Numbered from the stretch's first letter, positions 44,426-54,816 are shown. The stretch is 64,000 bases of DNA from Acidaminococcus sp. CAG:917 (GCA_000437555.1 FR901028.1:125159-189158), one strand, 5' to 3'. Notes: generated by a model from the letters alone, not told the origin. Numbers and translations are program-made.

Positions 44426-45415
44426 AATGCGGCAATGCATAAAGCTGCGTTAAACTGCAATTTATTTTTGCTCGGTCGCTAAAGCCATATCGATGAGTTA
44501 AGAATCTTTTAAGCTTCTGAATTGAAATTAAAAAGCGGCTTAGATAAGGTTAGAATATTTGTTTTGAAAAGAGTAATTGAAAATATAGCAACGGAATAGG
44601 GTTGACTGTTAAAAAGGATTTAAAATATTGATATGAGAGAAAACCCGATAAACGCAAATTGTTTCACGTGAAACCGTTTGCGTTTATACTTTAAAAAACA
44701 TATAAAACAAAGAATTTGAATAATAGTCATTGTCCAAGTGCCGAATAAAAAATTTTTCATAAAAAACAATAAGGAAATCAAGAATAACGCTATCCAATAA
44801 ATTCGAGGGAAAAGCGGTATGTTATTTACCGAAACATACCGACTCATATGACGATTTTATAAATAGGCGACTATCGTCATATTAATTATGCTTTAACAGC
44901 GAATAAGGTGTAAAAAAGACAAAAAGCAAAAGGGAACATTTGCAAAGACTGCCGAAATAAAGCTTTGAAAGCTTTAAAACAGACATTGAAAATTTAAAAA
45001 AAAGAGACTTTTATAAATTTAAAAATCAGCCAAACAAAATAAAAAATAAAGAGCTGCAATATACGGAGCAAATGGGTAAATTGAAAGTTCGGGAATTATA
45101 CCGCGAATAGATTAAGCAAATATGAATAAAGACGGAAAGAGAAAAAATATGCTGCAAGAAGCGAAAACCGAAATCGAACGCGTCGGTCAAAAAAAAGGGA
45201 ATTGAGGTCAAAAGTCGCTGAAAAGTAAAAAAAATATACAGTTAGAATAAGTTAACTTGTAAATTAAAAGGCTGAAAAATATTTTATAAAAGCTGAAATT
45301 GAAGACAGAGCAGCCCTTTAAAAAGTCAAATACGGCGTAGAACGCGATATTTAACGCGGTAAACGGCAGTTTGATTATTTATACGGCGGAAAATTTAAGC
45401 CTTAATAAAGGCGTT
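44426..45415. other. Gene-free A-rich stretch right of the candidate origin
   Basis: Nearly 1 kb with no credible gene apart from parS site 3. Plus-strand A is in excess; for example 45001-45060 has 34 A and 13 T, the mirror image of the left flank. Minus-strand frames here look like hydrophobic proteins because of the T-rich strand and lack ribosome sites. Confidence 0.65.
44660..44675. promoter_or_regulatory. parS site 3 inside a 40-bp dyad
   Basis: TGTTTCACGTGAAACC, 15 of 16 to consensus. It is flanked concentrically by perfect 11-bp arms ATAAACGCAAA (44648-44658) and TTTGCGTTTAT (44677-44687), so the whole 40 bp is one near-perfect palindrome with two mismatched pairs. Confidence 0.93.
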
Positions 45416-46786
45416 TTACGGCGTGACTGAAATTTGCACCGGGTCGGACGAAGTATAGCCGTCTTTAGTTGCCACGATTTGAATAACGTCGTTTTCGGTT
45501 ATAGGTAAAGAAGAAAAATCGTAGAAACGGCTATCCGACACAACGGCAACCAGAGCGTTGTTTAAATAAATTTCAAAATTTGCCGAAGAAGCATATTCCC
45601 AATATAAAACGCCGTCTGAAATATATACGCTTTCGGGAGCATCGAGTTTAGGTTCGTATACGAAGAAAGTGTATATTTCCGTTATATAAGCGTTATCGTA
45701 TAAAATAACGGAAAGGTAATTATAACCCGTGTAAAGAAACGACGAAACGTTTACAAAAATGCAGTAGTATTCCTTATTGTCTATCAGAACCGTCGTTTTT
45801 CCCGCAGTTTCGCATTTGTCGAGATTTATGTCGGGCACGGAAACGATATCGGAGGTAAAGAAGAATGTATCGTTAAGATACAATTCAAAATATTCAACGT
45901 TGCTCCGGGCGTAGAAAATGCAGAAACATTCGTCACCGATTGCCGAAGCGGAAAGAAACTCGTTTGAAAATATTTCCTCCGGATTGTCGTCGGCGGGCGG
46001 TTCGGCTACGGGAATTTCAACGCTAATCGAGCCCGTGCGGCTAAAACATTCGTTTATCGCCGCGACCTCAATCATGTATGAATTGCCTTCTTTCAGCAAA
46101 TGCGAAATATCGTAGCTTGATGCAAATACCGTTTCGATATACGTTCCGTCGACATAAATTTCGTAGCCGAGCGCGTTTTCGCATATATCCCAAGACAAGA
46201 TACCGCCGCCGAAAGTCAAAACGGGAGCCAAAGGCGCAAGGACATACTTTGCGTAAACCGAAGTATCGGCGCTTGGATAATAACGGAAAGACTTTCGGTC
46301 GGACAAAAGCGAGTCGCCTATATACCAACCGAGAAAAACGGAATCGTCGTTTTCCGATGCGGTAAGGTCGATACAGTCGTAAACTTGGTGAGCTCCCGTA
46401 TTTTGATGCGCCGGATTGTTTGAAGAAACGGTAACCGTATAGGGTTCAAAGAGATAGGCGAATACGGTTATAAAGGAATCCGATTCCGTAATCTCGAGCG
46501 AATTGCAAGAAAAAGTATAACCGTCGGCAGAAAAAGACAATACGTCTTTAACGTTTAGCGAATCTAAATAAAACGTACCCGTGTCGTCTGTTTGGTAACG
46601 CAAAGAGCCGTTTACGAATACGTAAACGTTTGCCAAAGGCAAATCGCCGAAAGTGATTTTGCCCGATACGAATAATTCGTCTGCGGTCTTTTCTGAAGGG
46701 ATATTATCGGAATCGTTGCACGCACAAAGTAAAATCGGAAGAAAGCAAAGAATAAGCAAAATAAAAATTAAGACCAATAATTTCAT
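45416..46786 (-). CDS. Lipoprotein with Fn3-like domains
   Basis: 456 residues. A signal peptide ends in a lipobox (LLCAC, lipidated Cys about residue 23). A carboxypeptidase-regulatory-like domain (about 38-115: VSGKITFGDLPLANVYVFVNG...TDDTGTFYLDSL) follows, then a repeat-type beta domain (SENDDSVFLGWY...YAKYVL), and at least two Fn3-like modules with the pattern GGILSWDICENALGYEIYVDG and DGVLYWEYASSANFEIYLNN. It is a predicted cell-surface protein; no catalytic domain is visible. It lies downstream of a second Fn3-like secreted protein and both are probably one unit. Confidence 0.78.
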   Translation of the reverse strand: MKLLVLIFILLILCFLPILLCACNDSDNIPSEKTADELFVSGKITFGDLPLANVYVFVNGSLRYQTDDTGTFYLDSLNVKDVLSFSADGYTFSCNSLEITESDSFITVFAYLFEPYTVTVSSNNPAHQNTGAHQVYDCIDLTASENDDSVFLGWYIGDSLLSDRKSFRYYPSADTSVYAKYVLAPLAPVLTFGGGILSWDICENALGYEIYVDGTYIETVFASSYDISHLLKEGNSYMIEVAAINECFSRTGSISVEIPVAEPPADDNPEEIFSNEFLSASAIGDECFCIFYARSNVEYFELYLNDTFFFTSDIVSVPDINLDKCETAGKTTVLIDNKEYYCIFVNVSSFLYTGYNYLSVILYDNAYITEIYTFFVYEPKLDAPESVYISDGVLYWEYASSANFEIYLNNALVAVVSDSRFYDFSSLPITENDVIQIVATKDGYTSSDPVQISVTP

Positions 46787-46871
46787 AAGTAACCTATAAG
46801 GGCGTCAAAAGGGCGTAAGACGCCGGTAACGAATAAAATATATTAAGTATAAAAACGCAATCCAAAGCCGA

Positions 46872-46893
46872 ATACGCCCCTTTCGGGGCGTAT
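46872..46893 (-). promoter_or_regulatory. GC-rich hairpin between the two secreted-protein genes
   Basis: Arms ATACGCCCC/GGGGCGTAT with a four-base loop. No U run follows in the direction of transcription, so it is more likely an mRNA-processing or stability element than a terminator. Confidence 0.45.
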
Positions 46894-46915
46894 AAATTAT
46901 CAAAGCGAAATCAGT

Positions 46916-47704
46916 TTAAGCGCTTGGCCATTCGGCAACGGACGAGCGGTAACCTTCCGCAAAAGCGGTAACGGTGAAGCTATCGACGGGAGTGTCCAAA
47001 AGTATATAGTTTTGAGTCAGGTTATAAGTGGAAACAGATTCGCCCGAGACGACTTCTAAGATATAGCCTTCCGCATGATTGACTTTTGACCAGGTTACGA
47101 GATAGCTTCCGATATATGCGACGGAAAGATTTTTGGCAGGAGCTAACAGAGGCGTATATAAAATGTTTAAATAAGACGGCATTGAATATTCTCCGTTAGC
47201 TTCAGAAACAACCGAAACGCAGTAAGCGCCGCCCGAAAGAATATAATTTGAAAGGTTTATTTGCGTGTCGGTAACGTCAGCCACTTTGATTTTGGAGACA
47301 TATACGTGATGCACCGTCGCAGAAGAATCGGCGTTGAAATGCAGAAAGTCTCCGTCGAAATACAAAGCCGACGGTGAATCAAGCGATATGGTATACTCTA
47401 TCTCCTTTATAAGGGTTCCGTTTGAGTAAACCTCGATGGTATTTTCGCCGGATTCAAGGTAGTCGCCGATATCGATTAATACGTCGTCCGCAGTTCCGTA
47501 AAATACGTAAGAATTCGTATTGGTTATTCGGACTTCGAAATCGCCGTCGCAAGCAACTTTAAGGCAGTATCTGCCGTCGGAAACTGTCACGGCGAACGAT
47601 TCTGCAGCGGCGCAGGCTATGGAAAAACAGGGCACAAAAGCCAATGCGATAATGCTCAATGCCGCAAAAATAATCGCGGATTTAAAGATAATTGCTCGTT
47701 TCAT
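46916..47704 (-). CDS. Secreted protein with Fn3-like beta domains
   Basis: About 262 residues from ATG 47704 (MKRAIIFKSAIIF). Cleavable signal peptide (hydrophobic 8-30, likely cut after ACAAA), then about three beta-sandwich segments. The last has the Fn3-like pattern APAKNLSVAYIGSYLVTWSKVNHAEGYILEVV, and the first is FAVTVSDGRYCLKVACDGDFEVRI. Function unknown; it probably acts at the cell surface with the downstream lipoprotein. No ribosome site precedes the ATG; a promoter -10 box ends six bases upstream. A longer frame to 47740 would start upstream of that promoter and is rejected. Confidence 0.72.
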   Translation of the reverse strand: MKRAIIFKSAIIFAALSIIALAFVPCFSIACAAAESFAVTVSDGRYCLKVACDGDFEVRITNTNSYVFYGTADDVLIDIGDYLESGENTIEVYSNGTLIKEIEYTISLDSPSALYFDGDFLHFNADSSATVHHVYVSKIKVADVTDTQINLSNYILSGGAYCVSVVSEANGEYSMPSYLNILYTPLLAPAKNLSVAYIGSYLVTWSKVNHAEGYILEVVSGESVSTYNLTQNYILLDTPVDSFTVTAFAEGYRSSVAEWPSA

Positions 47705-47710
47705 TTCAAA

Positions 47711-47740
47711 ATTATAACAAAATTCGACAAAAAATAGCAA
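47711..47740 (-). promoter_or_regulatory. Promoter of the secreted-protein pair (leaderless type)
   Basis: TTGCTA, 18-base spacer, TATAAT, then TTTGAA and the ATG at 47704. Confidence 0.65.
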
Positions 47741-48131
47741 TAGTTATAATGAATAAAAATTTTTTTTTAAAAGTTTTCCACATTTAGTTGTTAATATATA
47801 AAATATATATTATAATAATAACAATTTTTTTAATATTATATATACAATATAAATATATAAAAATCAATATAAATATCGGTAAAATACCGTATGAAATCGA
47901 AGCAAAAATATCTCGGTTTAAAAGCAGGTTTTTTGTTCGGGTTCAAAATCGGGCGGAAAATTCAAACCGCTCATTACCGAAACATTCGGGTTTTGACAGT
48001 TATGGAAAACCCGACGCTTATATATCGAAAAGACGGCGTTTTCCGATTATTTTTTACCGTCTTATAAGCAAGATATCCAGCTAAAAAAGATGCTTGTTTT
48101 AATAAATAAAATCACTAAAACGGAGGCTTAA
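47741..48131. other. AT-rich gyrB upstream region
   Basis: No gene. About 100 bases (near 47780-47880) are almost pure A/T with alternating TATA tracts, and a DnaA-box-like TTTTCCACA (two mismatches) lies near 47775. It could be bent or easily melted DNA. The gyrB promoter was not clearly identified; a TTGACA lies near 47995 but without a well-spaced -10. Confidence 0.5.
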
Positions 48132-50063
48132 ATGAGCTCAGTTCAACACAGTTATAACGAATCGGATATACAGGTTTTAGAGGGACTCGAACCTGTCAGA
48201 AAAAGACCGGGTATGTATATCGGTTCAACCGATTCAAGAGGCTTGCACCACCTTGTTACCGAAGTCGTCGATAACTCTATCGACGAGGCTTTGGCGGGTT
48301 TCTGCACCGATATCGACGTGGAGATAACCAACGAAGGCGCAATAAAAGTCAAAGACAACGGCAGAGGCATTCCCACGGGTATTATTCCCGGCGAAGGTAA
48401 ATCGGCGGTTGAAGTAGTTTTGACCAAACTTCACGCAGGCGGTAAATTCGGCAGCGGCGGTTATAAAGTTTCGGGCGGTCTGCACGGCGTCGGCGTATCC
48501 TGCGTCAATGCTCTGAGCGAATGGCTCGAAGTCGAGGTAAGGCAAAACGGGAAGGTATACAAACAGATTTTCAACAGAGGAGTTCCTCAGCGTGACCTTG
48601 CCGTCGTCGGCGAATCGGACGAAACGGGAACGACAATAACTTTTTATCCCGACGACACGATTTTTGAAACGCTCGAGTTTAACTATGATACGTTAAAGGC
48701 GAGGCTCAGAGAGCTTGCCTACTTAAACAAAGGTCTGAAAATCAGAATTACCGATTCAAGAGTAGACCCCGTAAAGAGCGAGCTTTTCTGTTATGAGGGC
48801 GGTATAGTTTCTTTTGTAGAGAGTTTAAACAAGAGCAAGGAAACGGTTTTCCCCGAAGTCATCTATTTCGATAAAAATTATACGGAAACGGTAAAGGGCG
48901 TTACCGACACTTACGAGGCGGAAGTCGCTTTTCAATATAACGACAGTTACAGCGAAACTATACTCAGTTTTGCAAACAACATAAACACGGAAGAGGGCGG
49001 AACGCACCTCGACGGCTTCAAATTCGCCATATCGAAATGTATAAACGACTACGGCAAAAAGCAGGGGCTCATTAAAGATTCCGAAAAGCTCAGCGGCGAG
49101 GACACAAGAGAAGGCATTACCGCCGTCATATCCGTAAAGCTGGGCAATCCGCAGTTTGAGGGACAGACAAAAACCAAACTCGGCAACAGCGTTGTAAGAA
49201 GCATAGTTTCAAAGGCGATTGTGGACGGTTTCGGAACATATCTCGAGGAGCACCCCAAAGAGGCGAAAGAGCTGATAATGAAAACGCTTACCGCACAGAG
49301 GGCGAGAGAGGCGGCAAGAAACGCCAGAGAACTTGCAAGAAGAAAGAGCCCGCTGGAGACGACCACTCTTCCCGGAAAACTTGCCGACTGCACGGACAAA
49401 GAAGCGAAATACTGCGAGATATACCTCGTTGAGGGCGACAGCGCGGGCGGCACGGCAAAACAGGGCAGAGACAGACGCTTTCAGGCTATATTGCCGCTAA
49501 GAGGCAAAATTTTAAACGTCGAAAAGGCAAGGCTTCACAGAGTGCTCGAAAACGAAGAAATCAAAGCGATGATAACGGCTTTCGGCTGCGGAATACATCA
49601 GGACTACGACGAATCCAAGCTCCGTTACGACAGAATTATATGTATGACGGATGCCGACGTCGACGGCTCACACATCAGAATACTTATGCTCACCTTCTTC
49701 TTCAGATATATGCGTCCGCTCATCGAAAACGGACACGTCTATATCGCTCAGCCGCCGCTGTATAAGGTCAAGACGGGAAAGAAGGAAGAATATTTCTATG
49801 ACGACGAATCGTTAAACGCTTATCTCGACTCTCTCGACCGAAAAGGCTATGAAATTCAAAGATATAAAGGTCTGGGCGAGATGAACGCAGAGCAGCTGTG
49901 GGAGACAACTATGGACCCGGCAAGAAGGACTCTGCTTAAGGTCACAATGGAAGACGCAATCGAAGCGGATTCGATAATCAGCACTCTTATGGGCGAAGAC
50001 GCGGAACTGAGACGTCAATTCATTGAAGAGAACGCAAAACTCGTGGAAGAGCTTGACGTATAA
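48132..50063 (+). CDS. gyrB: DNA gyrase subunit B
   Basis: ATPase subunit of gyrase. 643 residues: GHKL ATPase with [22 protein letters not shown] and [21 protein letters not shown] domain with [20 protein letters not shown] and [10 protein letters not shown]; and the C-terminal [14 protein letters not shown] precedes the ATG. It is followed by gyrA after 11 bases. Confidence 0.98.
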   Translation: MSSVQHSYNESDIQVLEGLEPVRKRPGMYIGSTDSRGLHHLVTEVVDNSIDEALAGFCTDIDVEITNEGAIKVKDNGRGIPTGIIPGEGKSAVEVVLTKLHAGGKFGSGGYKVSGGLHGVGVSCVNALSEWLEVEVRQNGKVYKQIFNRGVPQRDLAVVGESDETGTTITFYPDDTIFETLEFNYDTLKARLRELAYLNKGLKIRITDSRVDPVKSELFCYEGGIVSFVESLNKSKETVFPEVIYFDKNYTETVKGVTDTYEAEVAFQYNDSYSETILSFANNINTEEGGTHLDGFKFAISKCINDYGKKQGLIKDSEKLSGEDTREGITAVISVKLGNPQFEGQTKTKLGNSVVRSIVSKAIVDGFGTYLEEHPKEAKELIMKTLTAQRAREAARNARELARRKSPLETTTLPGKLADCTDKEAKYCEIYLVEGDSAGGTAKQGRDRRFQAILPLRGKILNVEKARLHRVLENEEIKAMITAFGCGIHQDYDESKLRYDRIICMTDADVDGSHIRILMLTFFFRYMRPLIENGHVYIAQPPLYKVKTGKKEEYFYDDESLNAYLDSLDRKGYEIQRYKGLGEMNAEQLWETTMDPARRTLLKVTMEDAIEADSIISTLMGEDAELRRQFIEENAKLVEELDV

Positions 50064-50074
50064 GGAGAAGCAAT

Positions 50075-52660
50075 ATGGCAAAGCAAGAAAAAGAAAGAAA
50101 CTACATAGAAGACTTATCCAAATCGACGGTCAAGCCTGTCGAGGTTAACAGCGAACTTAAAAAATCGTTTATCGCTTATGCTATGGCGGTCAACGTATCG
50201 AGAGCCATTCCCGACGTCAGGGACGGTCTTAAACCCGTTCACCGCCGTATACTCTATTCGATGAACGAGTTAAACCTCGCTTCCGACAGACCGTACCGTA
50301 AGTGTGCGCTTATCGTAGGCGACGTTTTGGGTAAATATCACCCCCACGGCGACAGCTCCGTTTACGACGCCCTCGTCAGACTTGCGCAGGACTTCTCTAT
50401 CGGCTGTCCGCTCATCGACGGACACGGAAACTTCGGCTCGGTGGACGGAGACCCGCCTGCCGCATACCGTTATACGGAAGCGAGAATGAGCAAGATTGCC
50501 GCCGAAATGATAAGGGATATAGACAAAAAGACGGTTGACTTTTATCCCAACTTCGACGATACGAGAATGCAGCCGACCGTATTGCCTGCCCGTTATCCCA
50601 ATCTTTTGGTAAACGGTTCGGACGGAATTGCCGTCGGTATGGCGACGAGCATACCCCCTCACAATCTCGGAGAGGTTATCGACGCTACAATCGCACTCAT
50701 CAAAAATCCCGAAATGACGGTGGACGAACTCATCGAATATATTCCTGCTCCCGACTTTCCGACGGGCGCAATCGTGCTCGGCAGGGGCGGAATAAGGCAG
50801 GCATACCGCACGGGCAAAGGTTCGGCGATAATCAGGGCTAAGACGGACATCGAAGAACTTCCCAACGGAAAGAGCAGAATAGTTATAACGGAAATACCCT
50901 ATCAGGTCAACAAGGCGAAACTCATCGAAACGATTGCCGACCAGGTCAGGGACAAGAGAATAGAAGGCATTGCCGACGTTGCCGAGGAAACGGACAGGAC
51001 AGGTATGCGAATTGTCGTCGAAACGAAAAAGGACGCCAACGCTCAGGTGGTGCTCAACACGCTCTTTAAACAGACCCAGCTTCAGACCAACTTTTCAATT
51101 ATCCTTTTGGCGTTGGTGGACGGTGTGCCCAAAATACTCAACCTTAAAGAAATACTCACCGCCTATATCGCTCACCAAGAGGACGTCATTATCCGCAGGA
51201 CAAAATTCGACCTCGAAAAGGCAGAGGAGAGAGCGCACATCTTAGAAGGTCTTGCCATTGCTCTTGCCAATATAGACGAAGTGGTGGACACACTCAAAAA
51301 GTCGAAAGAAAGAGCGGACGCCATGCAAAAGCTCATGGAAAGGTTTTTGCTTTCCGAAAAGCAGGCAAATGCCGTGCTCGAAATGAAGCTCCAGCGTCTT
51401 ACTTCTCTCGAAGTGGAAAAGATAAACGAAGAGCTTGAAGAAAAGCATAAAGAGATTGCCGAATACAAACGCATACTTTCCTCCATTGACGCCGTAAAGG
51501 AAATAATCATAGAGGAAATGAGCGAGATAAAGGACAAATACGCTCAGCCGAGAAAATCGGAAATCAGCTACGATTATTCCGACATAGATATAGCCGACCT
51601 CATCGAAAAAGAGGACGTAGTTATCACAATGACTCACGAAGGCTACGTCAAGCGACTTCCCGTTGCGGAATACAGAAGCCAGCACAGGGGCGGCACGGGC
51701 ATAACGGCACATAAGGCAAAAGAAGAAGACTTTATCGAGGAAATGTTCACCTGCTCGTCGCACGACGATTTGCTCTTCTTCACCAATCTCGGAAAGGTGT
51801 TCGGGCTCAAGGCGTATGAAATTCCCGAAGCGCAGAGAACGGCAAGGGGCAGAGCGATGGTCAATCTTTTGCAGCTTACCCCGGGCGAGAAGGTCACGAA
51901 CGTGCTTCCCTTCTATGAAACGCAAAAGGGCTACCTTGTGCTTGCAACCAAAAAAGGACTAATCAAAAAGACGGACGTAAGCGAATATATGTCGATAAAG
52001 AAAAACGGCAAGATTGCAATTACGTTCAACGAAAACGACGAACTCATCGCAGCATACTTCAGCAGCGGCGAGGACGAAATAATTGTCGGCGCGACGAACG
52101 GAAACTGTATTCGATTCAGCGAAAAGGACGTCCGCCCGACAAGCAGAACGGCAATGGGCGTAAAGAGCATAGAGCTTCCCGAGGGCGCGGAAGTCGTCGA
52201 TATGGCTGTGCTCAAAGAGGGCTCCGAGATTTTGACGATAACTGAAAAGGGCTTCGGCAAACGCAGCGAATATCCCGACTATCCCAAACAGGGCAGAGCG
52301 GGCAAAGGCGTAAAGGCAGGCGTGTTCAACTCCAAGACGGGCAGACTCGTAGCTCTTAAAGTTCTGCCGCCCGAAATGGACGTCATGATAATCACCAACG
52401 GCGGAATAATCATTCGTATGGTGGCGGACGAAATTTCCAAATTCGGCAGAGATACGCAGGGCGTAAAGGTCATGAGACTGAAAGCGGACGAGCTTATCTC
52501 GAGCGTAACGCTCACGCCTCACGAGGACGAGGAAGAGGAACAGACGGACGGCGAGGACTTTATCTCAAAGCCGGAGGAAGTGGACATATCACAGGATTCT
52601 ATCCCCACCGAAACTTCTTCCACTCCGCAGACGGACAAGCCGCAGGACGACGAAGAGTAA
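50075..52660 (+). CDS. gyrA: DNA gyrase subunit A
   Basis: DNA-cutting and wrapping subunit. 861 residues: winged helix with VGDVLGKYHPHGDSSVYDALVRLAQDF, catalytic Tyr in AAYRYTEARM, coiled-coil tower, then a six-bladed C-terminal beta-pinwheel beginning near EDVVITMTHEGYVKRL. The GyrA box is present in the form SQHRGGTGI. The quinolone-pocket Ser in GDSSVY is the susceptible form. The end is an acidic, Ser/Thr-rich tail. AAGGAGAAG precedes the ATG. Confidence 0.98.
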   Translation: MAKQEKERNYIEDLSKSTVKPVEVNSELKKSFIAYAMAVNVSRAIPDVRDGLKPVHRRILYSMNELNLASDRPYRKCALIVGDVLGKYHPHGDSSVYDALVRLAQDFSIGCPLIDGHGNFGSVDGDPPAAYRYTEARMSKIAAEMIRDIDKKTVDFYPNFDDTRMQPTVLPARYPNLLVNGSDGIAVGMATSIPPHNLGEVIDATIALIKNPEMTVDELIEYIPAPDFPTGAIVLGRGGIRQAYRTGKGSAIIRAKTDIEELPNGKSRIVITEIPYQVNKAKLIETIADQVRDKRIEGIADVAEETDRTGMRIVVETKKDANAQVVLNTLFKQTQLQTNFSIILLALVDGVPKILNLKEILTAYIAHQEDVIIRRTKFDLEKAEERAHILEGLAIALANIDEVVDTLKKSKERADAMQKLMERFLLSEKQANAVLEMKLQRLTSLEVEKINEELEEKHKEIAEYKRILSSIDAVKEIIIEEMSEIKDKYAQPRKSEISYDYSDIDIADLIEKEDVVITMTHEGYVKRLPVAEYRSQHRGGTGITAHKAKEEDFIEEMFTCSSHDDLLFFTNLGKVFGLKAYEIPEAQRTARGRAMVNLLQLTPGEKVTNVLPFYETQKGYLVLATKKGLIKKTDVSEYMSIKKNGKIAITFNENDELIAAYFSSGEDEIIVGATNGNCIRFSEKDVRPTSRTAMGVKSIELPEGAEVVDMAVLKEGSEILTITEKGFGKRSEYPDYPKQGRAGKGVKAGVFNSKTGRLVALKVLPPEMDVMIITNGGIIIRMVADEISKFGRDTQGVKVMRLKADELISSVTLTPHEDEEEEQTDGEDFISKPEEVDISQDSIPTETSSTPQTDKPQDDEE

Positions 52661-52670
52661 ATTAAAATAA

Positions 52671-52697
52671 AAAAAGCTCTGCACGGCAGAGCTTTTT
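52671..52697 (+). terminator. Terminator of gyrB-gyrA
   Basis: Arms AAAAAGCTCTGC/GCAGAGCTTTTT with loop ACG. Confidence 0.95.
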
Positions 52698-52821
52698 ATT
52701 TTTACCGATTTTGCATAATACGATAAAAACGAACGGTTAAAATGCGGTATCTATGAGCTATAAAAGGAAGCATTTAAGCAATTTAAACGGCGGCAAAAAA
52801 TGCGTCTGAATTAAGGCAACG

Positions 52822-53583
52822 TCACCACACGCCCTTTATTTCAAGCACGAGAAGAGTTACCGAGAGAAGGAAAGTGTAAATCGAAAAGGGAAGAAGCGAC
52901 TTGTTTTTTATCAGTTTAATCATAAATTTTATCGCCAAAAGTCCGCTTACAAAAGCCGCCGCCATACCTATCAGCGTGGGCGCGGCTTCGAAAACGACAT
53001 TGCTGTTTGCCAGCTCTATGCCTTCCCACACGGCGGAAGCAATGATTATCGGCACGGAAAGCAAAAAGGAAAACTCCGTCGCCTCGTCTTTATCCGCTCC
53101 GGTGAGAAGCAACGAAGATATGGTCATTCCGCTTCTCGATATGGCGGGCAGGACGGCTATGCCCTGCATAAATCCGCAAAACGCCGCTTTGGGAAAGGTG
53201 ATTTCTTTCTGTTTGGGTTTTATTATCACGGTGGCGAAAAGCACGACGGCGGTTACCATAAATCCTAAAGGCAGGAATGCCCCCTCGAGTGCGTCGGGAA
53301 GCAAAAATTTAAACAGGACGGCAAGCGCGCAGGTAGGAATAGTGGCAACGACGAGTTTTAAAGTCTTTTTTGAAAACGGGTGTCGGATAATTTCAAACAG
53401 CTGTTTGCGGTAGCATATAAACACGGCAAACAGCGTTCCGACGTGAAGCAGAACGTTGAAAAGCAAATTCGGCTCGTCTCCCAAAATTTTTTCAAACAAG
53501 ATGAGATGTCCGCTTGAAGACACGGGCAAAAATTCCGTCAGACCTTGAATGAGTCCGTAAATGATTCCGTCAAAAATACTCAT
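52822..53583 (-). CDS. uppP: Undecaprenyl-diphosphatase (UppP/BacA)
   Basis: Recycles the lipid carrier of peptidoglycan synthesis. 253 residues with about eight membrane segments and both family motifs: QGLTEFLPVSSSGHL near the start and PAISRSGMTISS in the second half. The nearest purine-rich box (AAAGGA) is 14 bases from the ATG, longer than usual. It is the only minus-strand gene in the long plus-strand block to the right of gyrB. Confidence 0.95.
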   Translation of the reverse strand: MSIFDGIIYGLIQGLTEFLPVSSSGHLILFEKILGDEPNLLFNVLLHVGTLFAVFICYRKQLFEIIRHPFSKKTLKLVVATIPTCALAVLFKFLLPDALEGAFLPLGFMVTAVVLFATVIIKPKQKEITFPKAAFCGFMQGIAVLPAISRSGMTISSLLLTGADKDEATEFSFLLSVPIIIASAVWEGIELANSNVVFEAAPTLIGMAAAFVSGLLAIKFMIKLIKNKSLLPFSIYTFLLSVTLLVLEIKGVW

Positions 53584-53730
53584 TTTTATTTACTTAATCC
53601 TTTAAATAAGATATAATACTTTATGCTTTAGAAAATCGGTTAAGAATAAACTTTGAAGCCATATAATAGTCGCCGTAAAGCGGCTTAAGATAAAAATTAA
53701 AAATATAAACCGAAAATCAGGTGAGGTATT

Positions 53731-54816
53731 ATGAAACTTGGCGTTGTAGGATTGCCGAACGTCGGCAAAAGCACGTTGTTTAACGCGATAACAAAGGCGG
53801 GAGCGCAGGCGGCAAACTATCCGTTCTGCACGATAGAACCCAACGTGGGAGTGGTAGCCGTTCCCGACGAAAGACTGACAAAGCTGGCAGAGCTTTTCAA
53901 CTCTAAAAAAATAACCCCGACTACTTTGGAATTTGTCGACATAGCGGGACTTGTCAAGGGCGCATCGAAAGGCGAAGGTCTCGGAAACAAATTTTTGTCG
54001 CACATAAGAGAGGTTGACGCTATAGTCCATACCGTCCGCTGTTTTGACGACGAAAACATAACGCACGTCGACGGAAGCGTAAATCCTTTAAGAGATATAG
54101 AAACGATAAATTTAGAGCTCATCTTTTCGGATATGGAAATGATAGAGCGCAGGCTTCAAAAGGCGAGAGTCGCAGTAAAAGGCGATAAAAAATATCAGGA
54201 AGAAATCGACTTTTTGGAAAAACTCTACAAGTTTTTGGAAGAGGGCAAACCCGCGAGAAATTATCCCGCAACCGACGATGAAAAAGAAATTTTAAAAACT
54301 CTGTTTTTGCTCACTTCAAAGCCTGTCATATATGCCGCAAACGTGTCCGAAGACGACGTCGCAACGGAAAACGACTACGTAAAGCAGGTAAAGGAATACG
54401 CCAAGTCGGAAGGCAGCGAGGTCATCGTGTTGTGCGCAAAACTCGAAGAGGAACTTGCCGATATGTCCGACGACGAAAAGGCGATATTTTTTGCCGAGCT
54501 GGGCATTGATAAATCGGGACTCGACAAACTCGTCACCGCGTGCTATAAGCTTTTAAATCTTATAAGCTATCTTACCGCAGGAGAAAAGGAAACGAGAGCC
54601 TGGACAATCGTCAAGGGAACGAAAGCTCCGCAGGCGGCGGGCAAAATTCACAGCGATTTTGAAAGAGGCTTCATAAGAGCGGAAGTGGTGGACTATCAGA
54701 CGCTTCTCGATTGCAAAGGCTATGCCGGCGCAAAGGAAAAGGGCAAAATCCGCTCGGAAGGCAAAGACTACGTCATGCAGGATAACGACGTGGTGACATT
54801 CCGCTTTAACGTATAA
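53731..54816 (+). CDS. ychF: Redox-regulated ATPase YchF (OLA1 family)
   Basis: Obg-related P-loop ATPase that binds the ribosome. 361 residues: G1 GLPNVGKST, G3 DIAGLVKGASKGEGLGN, an NxxE-type G4 (NVSED), which explains ATP rather than GTP preference in the family, a coiled-coil insertion, and a C-terminal TGS domain with DCKGYAGAKEKGKIRSEGKDY. AGGTGAGG precedes the ATG. Confidence 0.96.
   Translation: MKLGVVGLPNVGKSTLFNAITKAGAQAANYPFCTIEPNVGVVAVPDERLTKLAELFNSKKITPTTLEFVDIAGLVKGASKGEGLGNKFLSHIREVDAIVHTVRCFDDENITHVDGSVNPLRDIETINLELIFSDMEMIERRLQKARVAVKGDKKYQEEIDFLEKLYKFLEEGKPARNYPATDDEKEILKTLFLLTSKPVIYAANVSEDDVATENDYVKQVKEYAKSEGSEVIVLCAKLEEELADMSDDEKAIFFAELGIDKSGLDKLVTACYKLLNLISYLTAGEKETRAWTIVKGTKAPQAAGKIHSDFERGFIRAEVVDYQTLLDCKGYAGAKEKGKIRSEGKDYVMQDNDVVTFRFNV

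Noticed and set aside
44620..44847. 75-residue hydrophobic minus-strand frame containing parS site 3
   Set aside because: No ribosome site, and Phe/Leu/Ile-rich frames are what any T-rich strand gives in this region; parS palindrome inside it better explains conservation.
45026..45211. 61-residue minus-strand frame
   Set aside because: Same T-rich-strand artefact, no ribosome site.
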